From: Bacteroidales bacterium
Lineage (GTDB): Bacteria > Bacteroidota > Bacteroidia > Bacteroidales > F082
DNA: 64,000 nucleotides
Assembly: GCA_019454985.1 (NCBI GenBank)
Contig: JACFNF010000002.1
Coordinates: 62,001-126,000 of the forward strand
Reading direction: 5' to 3'
The notes under the pieces: model-generated
The model's input: only the letters and a program-made list of their open reading frames with translations
The model's database searches: none
What the model was told of the DNA's origin: nothing
Program-made: the position numbers and the translations under genes
Shown: positions 44,325-53,268 of the stretch, in pieces
Layout of the letters: every line of letters starts with the position of its first letter
Numbering within the stretch: the first letter of the stretch is position 1

Positions 44325-46184
44325 TTAATAATTTAAGAAATCACCATAGAGTACCTGGAGGTAGGCTTTACCTTCTTTGAGAATCTTCTCTTCATTTTCG
44401 GCCGGCAATGATTTCTGATAATAGGTGTCGGCAAATTTGTTCCAGACAAAATAACCTTCGTCTGTTTTCCATCCCAGGCCTTCATTGAGTTCAAAATACG
44501 CAAAAGGACGATAATAGCGATTTAGGATGTTTTTGCTCCAAACAAACTCTTTGCTTTCTAATCCCAACTGCTTCAGAAGTGTGGCTGGCACATCGGTATT
44601 GCCACAAATTACATTCATTTGTTTTCCCCGAAACTCGTCCTTCAATGCGGGGCCACACAAAAGCAAAGGAATTTTGTGGTGCTCGAAGCTCTCGAGCGGA
44701 TGGTTGCGGTAGGTTGATTTGCTGTGATCTGCCATCACCACAAACAAAGTTTGGTCGTACCAACTGCTATTTCTGGCTTCATCGAAGAAAGCTTTCAAGG
44801 CTTTGTCAGTATAATGCCCTCCATTCACGAACGGTTTTTCAAGCTTCGGCCAGGTGATCACTTGCTCCATTGGGTAGTCGTAGGGTGAGTGTGAGCTGAG
44901 GGTAAAGATTGTACAAAAGAATGGTGTCTTTAACTCATTTATCTGTTGTGCAACATAAGGCAACAATATGCCGTCGTGAACCCCAAGCCGTCCGCGCGGC
45001 ATACTTGAAGGTAAATCTTTGCCCTCTACAATCACATCAATCTGGTTGTGAAGCAGAAAGGTGAGAATGTTGCCATAGTTGAGCTGACCGCCAAAATAAA
45101 AAGCCGAGCTGTAGCCTTCCGACTTGAGCTTCCGGGTCAACGATGGCAAGGCATTGTATTTTTCAGGATGATCAGCGATGTGGGTGATGGGTAGGCCAGG
45201 AAGACCAGCGTAAAGCGAACCCATTGCCTGCTGCGAACGGTTGGCGCTGGCATAAAAACTGGTAAAAAGCAAACCGTCTTTTTCAAGTTCCTTGAAGTTG
45301 GGTGTGATGCCAGGCTCGCCTCCCAGACTCTCGATGAGGTCGGCCGACCAGCTCTCGAGCAGCAAAACGACAATGTTGGGACGCTTGATTTTTAGGATGT
45401 TCAGCGTTGAATCTTTTTCCACCTGATGCAGCTTTTGCACGATGTTCCGCGCTTCGGAATCGTTCATTGTGGCAAAAATATTCTCCCCGTTCAATTGATG
45501 GGCGCTGAGCAGGCTAAACCCGATATTGTAAAACGAGTTCACCGAAGCAGCGTTCAGGATGGAGTGTTGGCTGAACGAAGCCGAACTAATGCTTACCGGA
45601 ATGGCTGCCCAACCGCCTCGGGCGCCTAAAAAAATCAGTGGTAGCAACCACAAGGACGATATTGTTGCACGAACGTTGAGCGGGGGAGGGCTGTCGGCAT
45701 AACGACCAGCTAGACGACGATAGAGCCACACGCCTCCAAAGGAGAGCCCAAGCCAGATGAGAATGAGCGAGGTGAACTGCAAACCGGATACAGTCTGAAA
45801 TATTTCAAGCGGATGCGAGAGGTGTGATAAGACTTTGGCCGTCAACTTTGATTTCCATTCGGCATAAAGCCCTAACTCGGCGCCGACAATGAGTGCAAAA
45901 AGAAAAATCAACAGGTATTGAAAAAAGTGGTGAAGCTTGCGCAAAATTTTCTGCGAAAAAATGGCAGATAAAAGAAGTAATAGAAAAGAAGGCAAGATGA
46001 CGTAGGATGCTGTGGCAAAGTCAAGCTTCAATGCCGCCACGAAAGAATACAAGGATTCCTTAACAGGAATTTCCTCAATACGAAGGAGTTGGATGTGATA
46101 AAGTATAAATACAGCCCGCAGGCAAAAAAAATAAACCATCCAAAACAGATAGAGGCGTAAGAGGATCAGGCTGAGCTTTTTCAT
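44325..46184 (-). CDS. LTA-synthase-like sulfatase-fold transferase
   Basis: A 619-residue membrane enzyme. Five transmembrane helices (about 7-170) precede an extracytoplasmic alkaline-phosphatase/sulfatase-fold domain with PNIVVLLLESWSAD, ASANRSQQAMGSLYAGLPG, VVMADHSKSTYR and IPLLLCGP. Phosphoglycerol transferases of this family usually have Thr as nucleophile; the equivalent segment here offers Ser, which needs an alignment to confirm. Likely moves phosphoglycerol or phosphoethanolamine groups onto envelope glycans. A TATTTTTG element sits 5 bp before the ATG. Confidence 0.88.
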   Translation of the reverse strand: MKKLSLILLRLYLFWMVYFFCLRAVFILYHIQLLRIEEIPVKESLYSFVAALKLDFATASYVILPSFLLLLLSAIFSQKILRKLHHFFQYLLIFLFALIVGAELGLYAEWKSKLTAKVLSHLSHPLEIFQTVSGLQFTSLILIWLGLSFGGVWLYRRLAGRYADSPPPLNVRATISSLWLLPLIFLGARGGWAAIPVSISSASFSQHSILNAASVNSFYNIGFSLLSAHQLNGENIFATMNDSEARNIVQKLHQVEKDSTLNILKIKRPNIVVLLLESWSADLIESLGGEPGITPNFKELEKDGLLFTSFYASANRSQQAMGSLYAGLPGLPITHIADHPEKYNALPSLTRKLKSEGYSSAFYFGGQLNYGNILTFLLHNQIDVIVEGKDLPSSMPRGRLGVHDGILLPYVAQQINELKTPFFCTIFTLSSHSPYDYPMEQVITWPKLEKPFVNGGHYTDKALKAFFDEARNSSWYDQTLFVVMADHSKSTYRNHPLESFEHHKIPLLLCGPALKDEFRGKQMNVICGNTDVPATLLKQLGLESKEFVWSKNILNRYYRPFAYFELNEGLGWKTDEGYFVWNKFADTYYQKSLPAENEEKILKEGKAYLQVLYGDFLNY

Positions 46185-46188
46185 ATGG

Positions 46189-46196
46189 CAAAAATA
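46189..46196 (-). promoter_or_regulatory. -7 element immediately before LtaS-like start
   Basis: TATTTTTG on the minus strand ends 4 bp before the start codon at 46184, so transcription would begin at about the ATG. No clear -33 TTTG at the right distance. Confidence 0.4.
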
Positions 46197-46301
46197 GCGG
46201 TTTCAAACATATGCTGCCCTTTGGTATGTCTATCCCCGCTTCAAATTTCCCAGGTTATCATCATGAACTGTCGTCCAGAAGCCGACTAAGTCTTTTTAAC
46301 G

Positions 46302-46309
46302 TAAATTTG
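46302..46309 (+). promoter_or_regulatory. -7 element upstream of YggS gene
   Basis: TAAATTTG at 46302-46309 matches TAnnTTTG, 32 bp before the ATG. No good -33 TTTG is visible. Confidence 0.4.
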
Positions 46310-46341
46310 CATTTTTTGATGGCTTTTCAAATCGTACGAAC

Positions 46342-47016
46342 ATGTCAGTAAGCGAAAATTTACAGGCCCTCAGGGCAAGCCTGAAACCGGGTGTCAGATT
46401 GGTTGCCGTGTCCAAAACCATGCCTGTTAGTGTGTTGCGCGAAGCTTATGATGCAGGCCAACGGCATTTTGGTGAAAATAAAGTACAGGAAATCACCCTT
46501 AAACAGCCCGAAATGCCTCAGGATGTACTCTGGCACTTCATCGGTCATTTGCAAACCAATAAGGTGAAGTATATTGCTCCTTTTGTACATCTGATCGAAT
46601 CGGTTGACAGCCTCAAACTCCTGAAAGAGATTGATAAACAAGGCGCCCGAAATCAGCGTGTCATCAACTGCCTGTTACAGTTTTACATTGCCGATGAGGA
46701 AACCAAATTTGGCCTCGACCGCAGCGAAGCTCAGAGTCTGATGGAAGCTATGCAGTCCGAAAAATTAAACCATGTTGCCATTCTCGGTGTGATGGGAATG
46801 GCCTCGTTCACTGACGATCAAGCTCAGATTCGTAATGAATTCAAGCAGTTGAAAGGCCATTTCGACTGGCTGAAGAATGAATGGTTTGCTACCGATGAAC
46901 GTTTCTGTGAGATTTCGATGGGAATGTCGGGCGATTATCAGATTGCCATGGAAGAAGGCTCAACCAATGTGCGGATTGGAACCGGCATTTTTGGTGTAAG
47001 GGTTTACAATAAATAG
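46342..47016 (+). CDS. YggS-family PLP homeostasis protein
   Basis: A 224-residue PLP-binding TIM-barrel protein (YggS/PROSC) that buffers free pyridoxal phosphate. Key features are Lys25 in LVAVSKTMPV as the PLP Schiff-base residue, HFGENKVQE, WHFIGHLQTNK, KFGLD and SMGMSGDY with IRIGTGIFG near the end. Length and motifs match the family. The DUF3108 gene follows 30 bp downstream on the same strand. Confidence 0.94.
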   Translation: MSVSENLQALRASLKPGVRLVAVSKTMPVSVLREAYDAGQRHFGENKVQEITLKQPEMPQDVLWHFIGHLQTNKVKYIAPFVHLIESVDSLKLLKEIDKQGARNQRVINCLLQFYIADEETKFGLDRSEAQSLMEAMQSEKLNHVAILGVMGMASFTDDQAQIRNEFKQLKGHFDWLKNEWFATDERFCEISMGMSGDYQIAMEEGSTNVRIGTGIFGVRVYNK

Positions 47017-47046
47017 AACTGTTCCAAAGCATTAACGCCAGCAAAA

Positions 47047-47877
47047 TTGAGAATCCGGAAGTTAAGTATCCTGTGTTTTGCACTTTGCCTGACGGATTTT
47101 AGCTGTTATGAAGGCCATGCACAGGTCGGAAATCTTGCTTTCGGAAACGACGAAACCCTCAATTATATAGTGAGTTACCATTGGGGACTTCTTTGGTTAG
47201 ATGCCGGAGAAGTTCAGTTTCGTGCTAATCGCCAAAAAGATGACCCTGATCAGGGCTGGCTCTTCCAAAGCACCGGAAATTCAATGCGGCATTGGGACTG
47301 GCTTTTCAGAGTGCGCGACACTTTTGAGGTACGGACGGCAACCAATCCTTTTGAACCATTGTTTTTTTACCGCCAGACTTACGAAGGTCGCCATCAGACC
47401 TTTAATAACATTCGTTTTGACTGGACAAAAAGAAAAGCCCGATTCATTGCCTCCGAAACCGGAAAACCCGATACAGATACTTTGATTTCCTTGTCTGGAA
47501 ATGTAACTGATGTCCTTACAGCTACTTACTTTACCCGGAGTATGGATTTCGATCACATGAAACCTGATCTGGGGTTCGATTTAAAAATTCTGATGGATAG
47601 CCAGATAGTAACTATGCCCATTCGCTATCTTGGGAAAGAAACTATCACCACACCATCAGGGCTAAGCTTTAATTGTATTGGGTTTTATACCACTCTTGAA
47701 GAAAGCTCATTATTTGAAACGGATGAGAAAATCAAGGTCTGGATAACCGATGATGCCAATAAAATACCGGTACTTATCGAAGCTAAAATTAAAATAGGGA
47801 TGGTGAAAGTTTATCTGAATTCATTCGAAAACCTTGCTCACCCTTTGGATTCATTCCTCCCGATTAGAAAAAACTAA
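47047..47877 (+). CDS. DUF3108 exported protein
   Basis: A 276-residue protein with a signal peptide (SCYEGHAQ) and a DUF3108 domain: LNYIVSYHWGLLWLDAGEVQF, a central FYRQTYEG segment and the C-terminal KVWITDDANKIPVLIEAK. The family is probably periplasmic and beta-rich; function unknown. No ATG exists between the upstream stop codon and the signal peptide in this frame, so TTG at 47047 is the best start. Confidence 0.87.
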   Translation: MRIRKLSILCFALCLTDFSCYEGHAQVGNLAFGNDETLNYIVSYHWGLLWLDAGEVQFRANRQKDDPDQGWLFQSTGNSMRHWDWLFRVRDTFEVRTATNPFEPLFFYRQTYEGRHQTFNNIRFDWTKRKARFIASETGKPDTDTLISLSGNVTDVLTATYFTRSMDFDHMKPDLGFDLKILMDSQIVTMPIRYLGKETITTPSGLSFNCIGFYTTLEESSLFETDEKIKVWITDDANKIPVLIEAKIKIGMVKVYLNSFENLAHPLDSFLPIRKN

Positions 47878-47889
47878 ACCGTTGTCTCG

Positions 47890-47912
47890 GTTGATGATCA
47901 ATCAACTTTTTT
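47890..47912 (+). terminator. Hairpin after DUF3108 gene
   Basis: GTTGAT/ATCAAC stem (47890-47895 with 47901-47906) and a following run of six T. It overlaps the 3' end of the convergent head-GIN gene, so coding constraint also shapes it. Confidence 0.5.
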
Positions 47913-48632
47913 CACGGATGATGCACCGCTTGTGTCAACCGTAATTCTGGGGTCTCCTTTGTATCTTGCTTTAGAGGCACCACTGGCATCCACTTTCAGG
48001 TTTTGAGTAACCCAAACTTCGGCCGAACTTGCTCCGCTAAGATCCAAATTCATGTTTTCAACCTGAAAATCAACCATTTTAACGTTTGATGCTCCCGAAC
48101 ATTCGAGATCGGCTTTGTTGGCGCTCCCCTTCAGATTCATCAACGAGGCGCCGCTCACATCGGCCTTCAAAGCATCAATACGGGTTTCCATCTCAATGGC
48201 AGAGGCTCCGCTGAGGTCGAGCAGGAGTCGGTCGAAGTCTAAAAGCTCCGGTGAGTGAAGTTTCACGGCTCCGCTCAACTCAATTTCACTGAGGTTGACA
48301 AAGGTGATGTAGGCTTTCATCGGGCTACGCGGACTGACGCTGCCTTTCACATATATATTCAGTTTTTTACCTTCAACTTTGGTGATAATGGTTCTCATCA
48401 GATTGTCGTCGGCTTCAATCACCACTTCAGGCTGGCTGCCATGAGTCAGAATCACTTCGAAACCGGCGCTTACGTCCAAACGACTGAAATTGCCAACTTC
48501 GCGCTTCTCGGTGGCTTTCACTCCGTTGCCCCTGATTCCGAACGGCTCGGCATACATACACGAGGTGCATAACTGAAAGATAATGAGGATGAAAGTAATT
48601 TTTTGCAAGAGCAGAAGATTTTTTGTTTTCAT
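47898..48632 (-). CDS. Head-GIN (DUF2807) lipoprotein
   Basis: A 244-residue exported protein with lipobox-like LCTSC near residue 25. The putative auto-adhesin/head-GIN domain carries about seven repeats of a Ser-Gly-Ala-Ser turn (LSGASAIE, VSGASLMN, CSGASNVK, LSGASSAEV and others) spaced about 20 residues apart, forming a parallel beta-helix. Function is unknown; adhesion or polymer binding is inferred. It converges with the DUF3108 gene, 20 bp apart. Confidence 0.88.
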   Translation of the reverse strand: MKTKNLLLLQKITFILIIFQLCTSCMYAEPFGIRGNGVKATEKREVGNFSRLDVSAGFEVILTHGSQPEVVIEADDNLMRTIITKVEGKKLNIYVKGSVSPRSPMKAYITFVNLSEIELSGAVKLHSPELLDFDRLLLDLSGASAIEMETRIDALKADVSGASLMNLKGSANKADLECSGASNVKMVDFQVENMNLDLSGASSAEVWVTQNLKVDASGASKARYKGDPRITVDTSGASSVKKVD

Positions 48633-48740
48633 AAGAGATGAGGTTTGATTTGAATTTATTTATGACGGATGGATGACAAAAAGGTTACAGCATGAATTGA
48701 AAACGGCCGAAAAACCTTCCTCACCTTGGCCGATTTTAGC

Positions 48741-48748
48741 TACTTTTG
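48741..48748 (+). promoter_or_regulatory. -7 element upstream of DMT transporter
   Basis: TACTTTTG matching TAnnTTTG, 17 bp before the chosen ATG 48766. It lies inside the longer frame that could start at 48673, supporting the later start. Confidence 0.45.
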
Positions 48749-48765
48749 CGCGCCATTCCGCATCA

Positions 48766-49686
48766 ATGCTCAAGAATACAAAAAATATCCCACATCTGGC
48801 TGCTCTGGCAGCCATGACGATATGGGGGCTCTCGTTTATCTGGACCAAACAACTGCTCGATCATCTTGATCCCGCGTCAATACTGATGTTCAGGCTGTTG
48901 ATTTCGGCAGTTTTCCTGTTTCTGATTCTTTTTTTCATGCGAAGCTTTCAGCCTGTCAGGCGAAGCGATATCCCTCTGTTTCTGTTGGCTGCGTTTTTTG
49001 AACCATTTCTTTATTTTATGGGAGAAAGTCATGGACTGCGGTTGGTTTCGGCCACCGTTACTTCGGTGATCATTTCCACCATTCCGGTTTTTACTGCCAT
49101 ATTCGCCGGAATATTCCTGAAAGAGCATCTGAGTAAACTCAACCTTTTTGGGCTGGTATTTTCTTTTGCAGGAATTTTAATCATCCTCGTTGACAAGGAG
49201 TTCAATTTCTCGGCTGACCCGAAAGGGGTTCTTTTCCTGTTTGGAGCAGTAGCATCGGCAGTGCTTTATGGAATGATACTGAAAAAGCTGACTTTGTCCT
49301 ACCATGCCCTAACCATCGTCTGGGTGCAAAACCTGATCGGTATTTTTTACTTTTTGCCTGTTGCACTCATCGCCGAAAGAGAGAGCCTGATGGCTTTTGA
49401 CTATGCGCCAAAATTACTTTTTCCGTTAGTGATGCTGGGACTTTTGGGAAGCTCCTTTGCCTTCGTGTTTTTTGCAGTGGCAGTTAAAAATCTGGGAGTC
49501 TCAAAAGCAAATGTCTATACCAATCTTATTCCCGTTTTTACTGCCATTTTTAGTATTATTTTGCTCGGCGATATGCCCGTTGTACGCCAGTTGCTGGGGA
49601 TGGTGGTCGTAATTACCGGTGTGGCAATGTCGCAGATTACAAAAGAAAAGGCTGTTGAGGCTTTTGAACATCAATCGGGAGCCTGA
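48766..49686 (+). CDS. EamA-family (DMT) transporter
   Basis: An inner-membrane protein of about 306 residues with ten predicted helices in two EamA repeats (AAMTIWGLSFIWTK start of the first; LFGAVASAVLYGMILKK start of the second). Members export or import small metabolites such as amino acids or drugs; the substrate is unknown. ATG at 48766 directly precedes the first helix and lies downstream of a -7 element; the 48673 start would add a non-conserved leader. Confidence 0.9.
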   Translation: MLKNTKNIPHLAALAAMTIWGLSFIWTKQLLDHLDPASILMFRLLISAVFLFLILFFMRSFQPVRRSDIPLFLLAAFFEPFLYFMGESHGLRLVSATVTSVIISTIPVFTAIFAGIFLKEHLSKLNLFGLVFSFAGILIILVDKEFNFSADPKGVLFLFGAVASAVLYGMILKKLTLSYHALTIVWVQNLIGIFYFLPVALIAERESLMAFDYAPKLLFPLVMLGLLGSSFAFVFFAVAVKNLGVSKANVYTNLIPVFTAIFSIILLGDMPVVRQLLGMVVVITGVAMSQITKEKAVEAFEHQSGA

Positions 49687-49688
49687 GT

Positions 49689-49721
49689 TTTGAGCCGCTT
49701 AACCCGAAAAAAATACCTTTG
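49689..49721 (+). promoter_or_regulatory. Promoter of saccharopine dehydrogenase-like gene
   Basis: TTTG at 49689-49692 and TACCTTTG at 49714-49721, with a slightly long 21-bp spacer; the ATG lies 15 bp downstream. Confidence 0.45.
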
Positions 49722-49736
49722 TAAAAATTTTAACCG

Positions 49737-50900
49737 ATGTCATCCAAAGTGCTGATTCTTGGCGCCGGGCTCATTGGCCGGCCAATGGCGCTCGACCTGC
49801 TTGGGCAGCGCGATTTTGAGGTGGGCATTGCCGACCTAAGTCTTTCTAAGCTCAAAACCTTCGATCAAACCAATGCAAAAACCTATTGTTGCAACCTCCG
49901 CGACAAGAACTCATGGGCATATTTTGCCGAAGATTACGACTATTTTATCAATGCCGTGCCGGGCTTTATGGGCTACGAAACGCTGAAAACTTTGATTTCG
50001 TTTGGCAAGCCAGTTGTAGATATCGCATTTTATCCTGAAGACCCGTTGGCTTTGCAGTCAATGGCAAAAGAAAGCGGTGCCGTGGTGGTCTGCGATATGG
50101 GCGTGGCACCCGGCATGAGTCACCTGCTGAGCGGAAATGCGGCAGCCGAACTCGACCGCCTCCACAGACTTTTGATCTATGTGGGTGGATTGCCCGTCGA
50201 ACGCAATTTGCCCTGGCAATACAAAGCTGTCTTTTCGCCTGATGATGTGATTGAGGAATATACACGACCCGCCCGCGTTGTTGAGAATGGGAAAATTGTT
50301 CTGAAAGAAGCATTGTCCGACTCGGAATACATTGATATCAAGCCGATTGGAACTTTGGAAGCCTTCAACAGCGACGGCCTTCGTACCCTTGTCCATACCC
50401 TGAAAGCTGATTTCATGGCTGAAAAGACTCTCCGTTATCCCGGTCATATTGATTTGATCAAGGCCTTGAAAATGAGTGGATTCTTTAGTATGAATACACT
50501 AAATGAAGAGTCTGAACCTTTCGTTCCGCTCGAACTCACCAAGGCGGTGCTTTTCGATCAATGGAGGCTGCATCCCGACGAGGCCGATCTGACGGTGATG
50601 CGCATCATCGCCGAAGGAGAGAAATCAGATGGCTCGCGGTGGCGCATTCAATACGATCTGTTTGATACGGCCGATCAAAGTGCGGGTATTCATTCCATGG
50701 CTCGTACCACCGGCTATGCCGCTACCTCGGCGCTTCGAATGCTGAAGGCAGGTTTGCTCACCCAGAGCGGAATTCATATGCCCGAAATCATCGGACAGAA
50801 TAATGAAATCGTAAAATTCATACTCAACGAACAACAGCTACGTGGAATTCACTATGAAAAATCCGTCGAACGGTTGATGCCGGAGACTTTTGACAAATAG
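49737..50900 (+). CDS. Saccharopine dehydrogenase-like NAD(P) oxidoreductase
   Basis: A 387-residue oxidoreductase with an N-terminal Rossmann fold (LILGAGLIGRPMALDLL, GxGxxG pattern), a CDMGVAPGMSHLL segment and a C-terminal substrate domain like saccharopine or lysine-6-dehydrogenases. It probably acts on an amino-acid derivative; lysine is an attractive candidate but unproven. The stop overlaps the open frame of the next gene, whose true start is 80 bp downstream. Confidence 0.86.
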   Translation: MSSKVLILGAGLIGRPMALDLLGQRDFEVGIADLSLSKLKTFDQTNAKTYCCNLRDKNSWAYFAEDYDYFINAVPGFMGYETLKTLISFGKPVVDIAFYPEDPLALQSMAKESGAVVVCDMGVAPGMSHLLSGNAAAELDRLHRLLIYVGGLPVERNLPWQYKAVFSPDDVIEEYTRPARVVENGKIVLKEALSDSEYIDIKPIGTLEAFNSDGLRTLVHTLKADFMAEKTLRYPGHIDLIKALKMSGFFSMNTLNEESEPFVPLELTKAVLFDQWRLHPDEADLTVMRIIAEGEKSDGSRWRIQYDLFDTADQSAGIHSMARTTGYAATSALRMLKAGLLTQSGIHMPEIIGQNNEIVKFILNEQQLRGIHYEKSVERLMPETFDK

Positions 50901-50979
50901 TTCAGATTTTAACCAACGACAAAAATATTTTTATCATATTCTTTTATCTTTTGATTATCAGATAAATGTAGTTGAACAC

Positions 50980-51762
50980 ATGATTTCCAGCAAGGCTAAT
51001 CCAAAAATAAAAAACCTCATCCGTTTGCAAAAGGCTGGCGAGCGGCGTAGTCAGAACAGGGTGTTGGTTGAAGGCAGACGAGAAATTGAGCGGGCGCTAC
51101 TATCGGGATGGGAGGCCGACACCTTATTTTATTGTCCGGAAATTGCGCGTGAACAATGGCCTAGTTTGAGGCGACATATCAATCCGGCCTGTGTGCTGGA
51201 AGAGGTAGAACGCAAAGTGTTTGCCCACGTTGCCTATCGCGAAGGCAGCGATGGATTGCTGGCTGTGTTCGAGCCTCGTTACCTTCATTTAGACGAAATT
51301 CAACTTTCGTCCAACCCCTTGATTGTTGTGTTGGAAAGTGTGGAAAAACCGGGCAATCTGGGTGCCATTCTGCGTACAACCGATGCTGCCGGCGTGGATG
51401 CCGTGATCGTTTGCGACCCGGCCACCGACCTTTTCAACCCAAATACAATCCGTTCCAGTTTGGGATGTGTGTTTGGGCAACAATTAGTTGCAGCCGAAAG
51501 CCCGTCGGTCATTACCTGGCTCAGAAGTCGGGCCATCCGGATTTACTGTACGGCGCTCACGGCCAGCATCCCATACCTTGATGCCGATTTTCGTCAACCT
51601 TCGGCCATCGTGATGGGTGCCGAGGCTAGCGGGCTTTCAGAAATTTGGCTTCGGGCATCCGACCAAAACCTGCTCATTCCCATGCGGGGCGTTGCCGACT
51701 CGTTGAATGTTTCGGTCTCAACGGCCATAGTGGTGTTTGAGGCCCTGCGTCAAAGGCGTTAA
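50980..51762 (+). CDS. TrmH-family RNA 2'-O-methyltransferase
   Basis: A 260-residue SPOUT-fold methyltransferase that modifies 2'-OH groups in rRNA or tRNA. It has the substrate-binding N-terminal domain (LVEGRREIERAL) and the trefoil-knot motifs ESVEKPGNLGAILRT, VMGAEASGLS and SLNVSVSTAIVVFEALR. The frame extends to 50890, but ATG at 50980 gives the usual N-terminus. Target nucleotide cannot be deduced. Confidence 0.92.
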   Translation: MISSKANPKIKNLIRLQKAGERRSQNRVLVEGRREIERALLSGWEADTLFYCPEIAREQWPSLRRHINPACVLEEVERKVFAHVAYREGSDGLLAVFEPRYLHLDEIQLSSNPLIVVLESVEKPGNLGAILRTTDAAGVDAVIVCDPATDLFNPNTIRSSLGCVFGQQLVAAESPSVITWLRSRAIRIYCTALTASIPYLDADFRQPSAIVMGAEASGLSEIWLRASDQNLLIPMRGVADSLNVSVSTAIVVFEALRQRR

Positions 51763-51819
51763 GAGAGCTCATCTTATCCAAAAAAGCATCCGAGGTGTAG
51801 CTTTTCTCATGCTACTTTC

Positions 51820-51827
51820 TACTTTTG
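51820..51827 (+). promoter_or_regulatory. -7 element at trkH start
   Basis: TACTTTTG ends 4 bp before the GTG start at 51832, again placing the likely transcription start at the initiation codon. Confidence 0.45.
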
Positions 51828-51831
51828 CAGA

Positions 51832-53268
51832 GTGAAATTTGACAGTCTTATTTTTCTTTTGAGCAAACTCACGCTCATCATGGGGATAGCCTTGGCCGGT
51901 AACCTTGTCGTTGCGTTGTTTTTCGGCGAAGCTGTGCTGCCTTTCGTGTTGCCTGCTCTGCTAAATTTTACACTGTTTGCCGGTTTGACAAGGACATCCC
52001 AAAAAAAGCCGCCTTCTCAGTTTAAAAAAAAGGAGGCTATCCTTACCGTTAGCATTGCCTGGTTTTTTATGACTCTTGTCAGCGCCTTGCCTTATGTGAT
52101 TGGCGGTGCCATCCCTTCGTTTGTGGATGCCTGGTTTGAGTCGGTGAGCGGTTATACCACCACAGGATCAACCATTTTGGCCGAAATCGAATCTCTTCCG
52201 AAATCCATCCTTTTTTGGCGCGATCTCACCCACTGGATTGGCGGTATTGGCATCATCGTGTTGGTAATTGTCATTATGCCGGGCGCACAAATGAATAACT
52301 ACGCAGTGTTTTCGCTCGAATCCTCCATACGCGAAAAAATCCATCCCCGAATCCGTTCAGTCGGTTATCGTCTTTTGATAATCTATCTCGGACTCACATT
52401 GCTACAAATTGGCCTGCTGCTTCTTGGCGGAATGAGTCTTTTCGAAAGCGTCTGTCATTCATTCGCAACCGTGGCCACAGGCGGTTTTTCGCCAAAAAAT
52501 ACCAGCGTCATTGGTTATTCGCCTTACATACAGTATGTTATTGCCGTTTTCATGCTGCTTGGAGCGACCAATTTCATTGTCCATTATTATTTGATTCATA
52601 GTCGCTTTGAAAAGGTGCGGAACAACGATGAGCTTTGGTTTTTTTTGAAAGTGGTAATGGTTTCTACGCTTTTTATAACCCTTTTTCTCGTGCTGAAGAC
52701 TGATCGTGATTTGGAAAAGTCGTTTCGCGATGCTTTTTTTCAGGTTTCCTCCATCATTTCCACCACAGGCTTTGCTTCGGATGATTATTTGTTGTGGCCA
52801 CCGGCGGCCTCCGTAGTGATTTTTATTTTGCTGTTTACCGGCGGAAGTACCGGTTCTACCACCGGCGGTATCAAGATGGCCCGACATCTGCTGGCCAGCC
52901 GCAGCATTCGCTACTATTTCCGTTCACAATTGCATCCCAATGCCGTTTACTCATTGAAGCTCAACAACAAAACCCTGAGCCCTGCCGAAAGCAATTCCGT
53001 TACGGCATTCATCTATTCTTATCTGGTCATTTTTGTGATTGGCAGCATCGCTCTCGTGTTGATAGGGTCAGATTTACTAACCGCTACAAGCAGCGTTGCT
53101 ACAACACTCGGAGCCATTGGTCCGGGATTTGGAATGGTTGGGCCAGTGGCAAATTTTGCCCACCTTCCTGATGCCTCAAAAGTGATTTTGTCGCTTTGTA
53201 TGCTACTTGGCCGACTTGAACTTTATTCCATTCTGCTTATCGTTACACCGGGGTTCTGGAAAAAATAA
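51832..53268 (+). CDS. TrkH-family potassium uptake protein
   Basis: A 478-residue inner-membrane potassium channel subunit. The four pore-loop segments are recognisable: SVSGYTTTGST, SFATVATGGFS, VSSIISTTGF and SVATTLGAIGPGFG, each contributing selectivity-filter residues (TTG, ATGG, TTG, GAIG). No TrkA-type regulator is adjacent. The gene starts with GTG at 51832, directly after a -7 element. Confidence 0.93.
   Translation: MKFDSLIFLLSKLTLIMGIALAGNLVVALFFGEAVLPFVLPALLNFTLFAGLTRTSQKKPPSQFKKKEAILTVSIAWFFMTLVSALPYVIGGAIPSFVDAWFESVSGYTTTGSTILAEIESLPKSILFWRDLTHWIGGIGIIVLVIVIMPGAQMNNYAVFSLESSIREKIHPRIRSVGYRLLIIYLGLTLLQIGLLLLGGMSLFESVCHSFATVATGGFSPKNTSVIGYSPYIQYVIAVFMLLGATNFIVHYYLIHSRFEKVRNNDELWFFLKVVMVSTLFITLFLVLKTDRDLEKSFRDAFFQVSSIISTTGFASDDYLLWPPAASVVIFILLFTGGSTGSTTGGIKMARHLLASRSIRYYFRSQLHPNAVYSLKLNNKTLSPAESNSVTAFIYSYLVIFVIGSIALVLIGSDLLTATSSVATTLGAIGPGFGMVGPVANFAHLPDASKVILSLCMLLGRLELYSILLIVTPGFWKK

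Noticed and set aside
44321-44340. AT-only hairpin between HD hydrolase and LtaS-like genes
   Set aside because: The stem is almost wholly A/T, overlaps the stop codon region of the minus-strand gene and lacks a T-run, so it is not a convincing terminator.
48673-48765. Longer N-terminus for the DMT transporter
   Set aside because: It would include the TACTTTTG promoter element and adds a polar leader absent from typical family members.
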